From the NCBI GenBank assembly GCA_026874595.1, contig CM049322.1:55154386-55218385 (forward strand): a stretch of 64,000 nt of DNA, given 5' to 3'. This stretch comes from Sipunculus nudus (lineage: Eukaryota > Annelida > Sipuncula > Golfingiida > Sipunculidae). The translations under genes were made by a program, and so were the position numbers. Shown piece after piece: positions 57,860-64,000 of this stretch (position 1 is its first letter; each line of letters starts with the position of its first letter). Below the pieces are notes generated by a model. It made no database searches. It saw only the letters and a list, made by a program, of their open reading frames with translations, and was not told where the DNA came from.

Positions 57860-60690
57860 CACAATGCATTCCAAGTCCTTTTTATACAGAGATTATTGAC
57901 CCACAGTTTTATGCAAAACTTTGGGTAATCTTAATCCTTAAGTGATTCTAGAGACATGCAGAGGCGTAGGCAGCGAAGCAAAAAGTGATAAAAGAATAGT
58001 TCCTCCTGCGGATTAGTGTAATGAATGAAGGTGGTGTGTGTTCTAAACCTAAAGAAAAGAAGTTTTTGCCTTTATTATATTTTCCTATTATTAGTAAAAT
58101 ATGCTTTTAAAAGTTCCATTTTAATTATTTTTAATAATCAAGAATTGAACCACAATCCAGGACATCTACTTGCTGCATAGACCCAGAGAATTTAAGAGCA
58201 TTTTAACGCCATACCAATGTTCATCTCTTTAAAAAACTCCCCGCTAATTCTGCAGCTCCATGCTAGTTCACAGAAGTTTATTACGTCCTCCGTTCTCGCA
58301 TCTACCGTAGTAAACTCTGTTACATACGGAAGTTATTTGGGAACAAAGACTCATTATCATAATTATGATGTAATCGATAGTTGCCTTTGGTAATCGAACT
58401 TGAAAGTTGCAGCAAACCGACTGACTTTCGATAAAACTCGATGATCGGCCCGCCATTAGTTGTCACGCATCTCCTCTGTGGCCTCGCTTTGGAAATATTC
58501 GATTTTGGTCCTGATCGTCGAGATCAATCCAAAGTGTGTCCTAAAAATGTGCTACAATTAGCCTCACCAAGTCTCTAGTTGGCAGGTGATAGCGCGTTAC
58601 ATGATCCACCATATGTGTGTGTCCGTGCCATATCTTCGTGAGTTCTGATTGAATTTCGATGAAATTTTGTGGAAGGATGGTTCATTGACGAAAGTAGAAC
58701 AAAATAATATGCCAACCTCTATTCAAATCTATCAGAATTCGCCCCTTTTACCTACTGTCGCGTTTGGTTTCCGGTACAATACATACAAAAATGGTTGATT
58801 CGCTCAAAAACTTAATAATGTCTTCCTTCTTGTATGGCCTCAGTCCAAAAAAAATGTCCATTAAAATAAATTTGAAATTTATTTTAGATGTGGAAGGTTC
58901 ATGAGCTACAGTGGGTAAAAATGTCTCGTCCTCATGGTGACGTCTAAGTCATCCAAGTTTGGTTCAGCGACGATGACGTCATAATAACGTCTTGCTGTCC
59001 TGACATCCTGCTGTCGAGTGACTATCTGGGTCCAACTTCCATATAGAAGTCTCAAACAATATACAATAAATCGTTGCCAGTGACCTTGGTGGTACAAAAC
59101 GGGCTGATAAAATAAGGTTATCAATTTTATTTGTTATATCAATCACTCAAAAGATACTATAATGGGGACCGGCACAAACACGTTTACAGTTCATAATCTT
59201 ATACGGAACCTTGATTCCCTAAGAACCAGTTTCACTGAAATTGTTACTGAAAATTCTTTCATCATTAAGCATGACGAACGTTGGTATTTTCTATACTCTA
59301 GGGAGGTTTTATTATAACTGCTTCGGGCCTGTAACGCCTATCGCCTTTCCCTTGGGTAGTGTGTAAAGCCATTCTGCATATTTAGATGTTTCTGTCATAC
59401 GACGGCAGAGAGAAACGATACAGCATCACCAAAACACAGATTTCGTTTGATGGCCTGATGGGTAAGCCGAGCATTAGGGACAAAAATTACAATCTCACCA
59501 TAAGATATTTCTTACTGCTGGCATTTAAATAAAACATGGCGGCTATGATAGTTCCGGTTTCCCGTGAGACCTTTCGCTATCCGGCTGCATATTTGTTTTA
59601 AGAGGTGATATTTGGGGATGAATGGACCGATGACGTCATGTCTATGAAGATTACTTGTCTCATAGGAAGCGAAATAGAGACCACACGCTCCTAAAGCAAT
59701 GGCTGTTAAAGGATAAAGATTTATTTTTTCGTTAATCGACTTTTTATTGGGTAATGTATAGACCCCTTTTATTTTGTTTCTTTTGCCATCTTTTCCCACG
59801 GCAGAGGGAAAATCTCTTTTATCTTTTGAGGGACCGGCTAATGCCAGTTTCTGTTGAGAACGTAACTGAGGTCATATTCACATGCTAAAGAAGACTGTAT
59901 GAATTTCCTTTGCTGTGTAATACAAAAGTGATATTCTGAGAGCTACTGAATTCCGAAAACTTCACTTAAACCACATTTTCTCATATTTTTTACGTTCGTC
60001 ATTTTATACTCTTGTTTTTCTTGAAAGGCAAAGACGAAATATATAAGAATTTAGCCACAAAGGTTTTTTTTTCTTCTGAAAATCTGTCCTTGGTTCCGAT
60101 AATTTCAAAAAAGAAAATATACATGTGAGTACTCTAAGATGGAAAAATATAGTTGGTTTTCGCCCATTCTAGAAAAAGAATAAAGCGAGATAGGACGTGA
60201 GAGGGCGACTTGAAGGCGAGGTGAATAACATACTATACACATGAACTCCCTTTGACAATTAATTAATTTGTCATTATTCTTTCATTATTACAGTATTATT
60301 CATATGTCACTGATGACTAAGACGATCTATTCTGTAAACTTTAAATTCGGTTGTTTATCAACTCGCTAACGCCTCAAATAATTCCACACAACATGTTACC
60401 GTTTTAATTCCAATTAGAAACGTCGTTTGTAAAACAGGAATAAATAAAATAAAATTATCAAAAACAATACATTAATTACTGCAAGTGTAATGTAATAAAT
60501 AATACGGATGGTAGAACGTGATGTAAACTGAACTAGCTTTTCTCTTAACAATTTTCTACTGAAATAAATCCAAAATCTGCGGATCTGACAGGTTTTGTAA
60601 TGATGTGTTAAAAAAATATTATCATTATTAGACTAAGTAAAATTCCGAGTGGACCGGGAGTAGTCGATGCGACCCGGGGGGAGGAGTGGG
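57860..60690. other. Unique AT-rich DNA up to the minisatellite
   Basis: Apart from the possible exon at 59.5-59.9 kb, nothing coding was recognised. A G-rich stretch (60673-60692) borders the duplicated minisatellite flank. Confidence 0.5.
59512..59871 (-). CDS. Possible exon or small ORF with one hydrophobic segment, unknown
   Basis: The frame is open from 59871 to the stop at 59512 (about 119 codons). A ctcag acceptor-like site at 59866-59870 could begin an exon. There is no ATG near the start; the nearest alternative is GTG at 59799. The product would have a basic N-terminal part (KDGKRNKIKG), one hydrophobic stretch (YPLTAIALGACGLYFASY) of membrane-helix length, and a basic tail. I do not recognise a family. 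Composition looks more protein-like than most ORFs in the window, but no second exon was found. It may be a gene fragment, a pseudogene or chance. Confidence 0.2.
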   Translation of the reverse strand, partial: PQLRSQQKLALAGPSKDKRDFPSAVGKDGKRNKIKGVYTLPNKKSINEKINLYPLTAIALGACGLYFASYETSNLHRHDVIGPFIPKYHLLKQICSRIAKGLTGNRNYHSRHVLFKCQQ

Positions 60691-60695
60691 GGTTG

Positions 60696-60950
60696 GGTTA
60701 GGGCATGGCCTTTGCAGGAGAATGACAGCATGTAGTCCTTTCAAATATATTTCATCAGAATTGTTTCAAGGTAAATTACATAGACATTGTTTTATTGCGG
60801 TAAGGACTCCACGGTTTAGGTAATATTTTGTAAGCATAGCCATGTGAAATGTAAACAGGTGCTTCCTTGAAAAGTTACAATTTTTTATTTTAAATTTGAC
60901 ACTTAAAACAAGTAGTCCCGACTGTCCTCATTAATCCACTACAGGAGCTG
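60696..60950. repeat. Unique flank duplicated with the minisatellite, copy 1
   Basis: A 250-bp non-repetitive segment (from gggcatggcctttgcaggag to cactacaggagctgtttg) that recurs almost identically at 61794-62048, 1098 bp downstream. The duplication therefore took flank plus array as one unit. Confidence 0.95.
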
Positions 60951-61790
60951 TTTGTAGAGAGTATCTGTTTTTGATGGATGTTTTGAAGAGAGGGTCTGTT
61001 TTTGATGGATGTTTTGTAGAGAGGGTCTGTTTTTGATGGATGTTTTGTAGAGAGGGTCTGTTTTTGATGGATGTTTTGTAGAGAGGGTCTGTTTTTGATG
61101 GATGTTTTGTACAGAGGGTCTGTTTTTGATGAATGTTTTGTAGAGAGGGTCTGTTTTGGATGGATGTTTTGTAGAGAGGGTCTGTTTTGGATGGATGTTT
61201 TGTAGAGAGGGTCTGTTTTGGATGGATGTTTTGTAGAGAGGGTCTGTTTTGGATGGATGTTTTGTAGAGAGGGTCTGTTTTGGATGGATGTTTTGTAGAG
61301 AGGGTCTGTTTTGGATGGATGTTTTGTAGAGAGGGTCTGTTTTGGATGGATGTTTTGTAGAGAGGGTCTGTTTTGGATGGATGTTTTGTAGAGAGGGTCA
61401 GTTTTGGATGGATGTTTTGTAGAGAGGGTCTGTTTTTGATGGATGTTTTGTAGAGAGGGTCTGTTTTTGATGGATGTTTTGTAGAGAGGGTCTGTTTTTT
61501 ATGGATGTTTTGTAGAGAGGGTCTGTTTTTGATGGATGTTTTGTAGAGAGGGTCTGTTTTTGATGGATGTTTTGTAGAAAGTGTCTGTTTTTTTATGGAT
61601 GTTTTGTAGAGAGGGTCTGTTTTTGATGGATGTTTTGTAGAGAGGGTCTGTTTTTGATGGATGTTTTGTAGAGAGGGTCTGTTTTTGATGGATGTTTTGT
61701 AAAGAGGGTCTGTTTTTGAAGGATGTTTTGTAGAGAGGGTCTGTTTTGGATGGATGTTTTGTGGAGAGTGTCTGTTTTTGATGGATGTTT
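60951..61790. repeat. 31-bp minisatellite, first array (about 27 units)
   Basis: Unit of the type tagagagggtctgtttttga plus tggatgtttt. Sub-variants are blocked: tttttg units, then about ten ttttgg units including one with ggtcag, then tttttg units again. The plus strand is extremely G/T rich, with one C and eleven G per unit. The minus strand is open in all three frames, so a 303-codon ORF (61842-60931) with a 31-residue peptide period spans the array; no evidence that it is expressed. Confidence 0.97.
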
Positions 61791-61793
61791 TTG

Positions 61794-62048
61794 GGGTAGG
61801 GCATGGCCTTTGCAGGAGAATGACAGCATGTAGTCCTTTCAAATATTTTTCTTTAGAATTGTTTCAAGGTGAATTACATAGACATTGTTTTATTGCGGTA
61901 AGGACTCCACGGTTTAGGTAATATTTTGTAAGCATAGCCATGTGAAATGTAAACAGGTGCTTCCTTGAAAAGTTACAATTTTTTATTTTAAATTTGACAC
62001 TTAAAACAAGTAGTCCCGACTGTCCTCATTAATCCACTACAGGAGCTG
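61794..62048. repeat. Unique flank duplicated with the minisatellite, copy 2
   Basis: Near-identical copy of 60696-60950 with only a handful of differences. It separates the two 31-bp arrays, and its left boundary falls inside a partial minisatellite unit (gatggatgtttttggggtag). Confidence 0.95.
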
Positions 62049-64000
62049 TTTGTAGAGAGTATCTGTTTTTGATGGATGTTTTGTAGAGAGGGTCTGTTTT
62101 TGATGGATGTTTTGCAGAGAGGGTCTGTTTTTGATGGATGTTTTGCAGAGAGGGTCTGTTTTGGATGGATGTTTTGTAGAGAGGGTCTGTTTTGGATGGA
62201 TGTTTTGTAGAGAGGGTCTGTTTTGGATGGATGTTTTGTAGAGAGGGTCTGTTTTGGATGGATGTTTTGTAGAGAGGGTCAGTTTTGGATGGATGTTTTG
62301 TAGAGAGGGTCTGTTTTTGATGGATGTTTTGTAGAGAGGGTCTGTTTTTGATGGATGTTTTGTAGAGAGGGTCTGTTTTTGATGGATGTTTTGTGGAGAG
62401 GGTCTGTTTTTGATGGATGTTTTGTGGAGAGGGTCTGTTTTTGATGGATGTTTTGTGGAGAGGGTCTGTTTTTGATGGATGTTTTGTGGAGAGGGTCTGG
62501 TTTTTGATGGATGTTTTGTGGAGAGGGTCTGGTTTTTTATGGATGTTTTGTGGAGAGGGTCTGGTTTTTGATGGATGTTTTGTGGAGAGGGTCTGGTTTT
62601 TGATGGATGTTTTGTGGAGAGGGTCTGGTTTTTGATGGATGTTTTGTGGAGAGGGTCTGGTTTTTGATGGATGTTTTGTGGAGAGGGTCTGGTTTTTGAT
62701 GGATGTTTTGTGGAGAGGGTCTGTTTTTGATGGATGTTTTGTGGAGAGGGTCTGTTTTTGATGGATGTTTTGTGGAGAGGGTCTGTTTTTGATGGATGTT
62801 TTGTGGAGAGTGTCTGTTTTTGATGGATGTTTTGTGGAGAGTGTCTGTTTTTGATGGATGTTTTGTGGAGAGGGTCTGGTTTTGATGGATGTTTTGTGGA
62901 GAGGGTCTGTTTTTGATGGATGTTTTGTGGAGAGGGTCTGTTTTTGATGGATGTTTTGTGGAGAGGGTCTGTTTTTGATGGATGTTTTGTGGAGAGGGTC
63001 TGTTTTTGATGGATGTTTTGTGGAGAGGGTCTGGTTTTTGATGGATGTTTTGTGGAGAGGGTCTGGTTTTTGATGGATGTTTTGTGGAGAGGGTCTGGTT
63101 TTTGATGGATGTTTTGTGGAGAGGGTCTGGTTTTTGATGGATGTTTTGTGGAGAGGGTCTGGTTTTTTATGGATGTTTTGTGGAGAGGGTCTGGTTTTGA
63201 TGGATGTTTTGTGGAGAGGGTCTGTTTTTGATGGATGTTTTGTGGAGAGGGTCTGTTTTTGATGGATGTTTTGTGGAGAGGGTCTGTTTTTGATGGATGT
63301 TTTGTGGAGAGTGTCTGTTTTTGATGGATGTTTTGTGGAGAGTGTCTGTTTTTGATGGATGTTTTGTGGAGAGTGTCTGTTTTTGATGGATGTTTTGTGG
63401 AGAGTGTCTGTTTTTGATGGATGTTTTGTGGAGAGTGTCTGTTTTTGATGGATGTTTTGTGGAGAGTGTCTGTTTTTGATGGATGTTTTGTGGAGAGTGT
63501 CTGTTTTTGATGGATGTTTTGTGGAGAGTGTCTGTTTTTGATGGATGTTTTGTGGAGAGTGTCTGTTTTTGATGGATGTTTTGTGGAGAGTGTCTGTTTT
63601 TGATGGATGTTTTGTGGAGAGTGTCTGTTTTTGATGGATGTTTTGTGGAGAGTGTCTGTTTTTGATGGATGTTTTGTGGAGAGTGTCTGTTTTTGATGGA
63701 TGTTTTGTGGAGAGTGTCTGTTTTTGATGGATGTTTTGTGGAGAGTGTCTGTTTTTGATGGATGTTTTGTGGAGAGTGTCTGTTTTTGATGGATGTTTTG
63801 TGGAGAGTGTCTGTTTTTGATGGATGTTTTGTGGAGAGTGTCTGTTTTTGATGGATGTTTTGTGGAGAGTGTCTGTTTTTGATGGATGTTTTGTGGAGAG
63901 TGTCTGTTTTTTTGATGGATGTTTTGTGGAGAGTGTCTGTTTTTTTGATGGATGTTTTGTGGAGAGTGTCTGTTTTTGATGGATGTTTTGTAAAGAGTGT
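62049..64000. repeat. 31-bp minisatellite, second array (about 62 units, truncated by window end)
   Basis: The same unit as at 60951. The array starts with gtagag/gcagag units, switches to gtggag near 62393, has a block with a 32-bp form (ggtctggtttttg), and from about 63300 becomes almost homogeneous with gagtgtctg. The right end lies outside the window, so total length is unknown. Confidence 0.97.

Noticed and set aside
60931-61842. 303-codon minus ORF across the first 31-bp array as a repeat-protein gene
   Set aside because: It is explained by a stop-free minisatellite unit. It has no signal peptide, no domain and no sign of frame-preserving unit length.

Overview
The window is AT-rich, gene-poor eukaryotic DNA. 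It has no operon-like packing and no long conserved host gene. It is crowded with long (TA)n microsatellites, minisatellites, tRNA-derived SINEs, small DNA transposons and one nearly complete tyrosine-recombinase retrotransposon. This mix suggests a lophotrochozoan invertebrate, most probably a mollusc. That is an inference from repeat content, not from a diagnostic gene.

Layout: 0-5 kb holds a 22-bp minisatellite (1.27-1.76 kb), TA/GA tracts and a TA-flanked tRNA-like SINE (4.3-4.5 kb). 5-15 kb is mostly unique AT-rich DNA with a family-A SINE (10.4-10.7 kb) and a family-B SINE (12.4-12.6 kb). 15.1-16.9 kb is an 826-bp tandem duplication rich in ATT/TAG triplets. 17-32 kb is unique DNA broken by many TA tracts, with an inverted-repeat element at 25.7-26.1 kb. 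A solo LTR lies at 32.5-33.3 kb and a TAA-flanked, Harbinger-like non-autonomous element at 40.28-40.83 kb. A 52-bp minisatellite fills 41.9-42.7 kb, followed by a family-A SINE at 43.8-44.2 kb. From 47.4 to 53.2 kb transposable elements are densely packed: a 247-bp foldback MITE, a family-B SINE, then a 4.54-kb Ngaro/DIRS-like element inserted in one unit of a 231-bp tandem repeat. 53.8-54.1 kb holds a near-perfect 96-bp palindrome between TA arrays. 54-58 kb carries three copies of a small repeat and more SINEs. 60.95-64 kb is a 31-bp minisatellite in two arrays, duplicated together with its 5' flank, and it runs off the window.

The only convincing protein-coding genes belong to the retroelement, on the minus strand: Gag-like protein with three kinds of zinc finger, then RT-RNase H, then tyrosine recombinase (YR, broken by a frameshift). 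Its split direct repeats (A1 - ORFs - B1A2 - B2) and the nearby unfilled repeat unit let the insertion be resolved to a single T. A few short ORFs of unknown meaning are listed at low confidence. None is a recognised gene.
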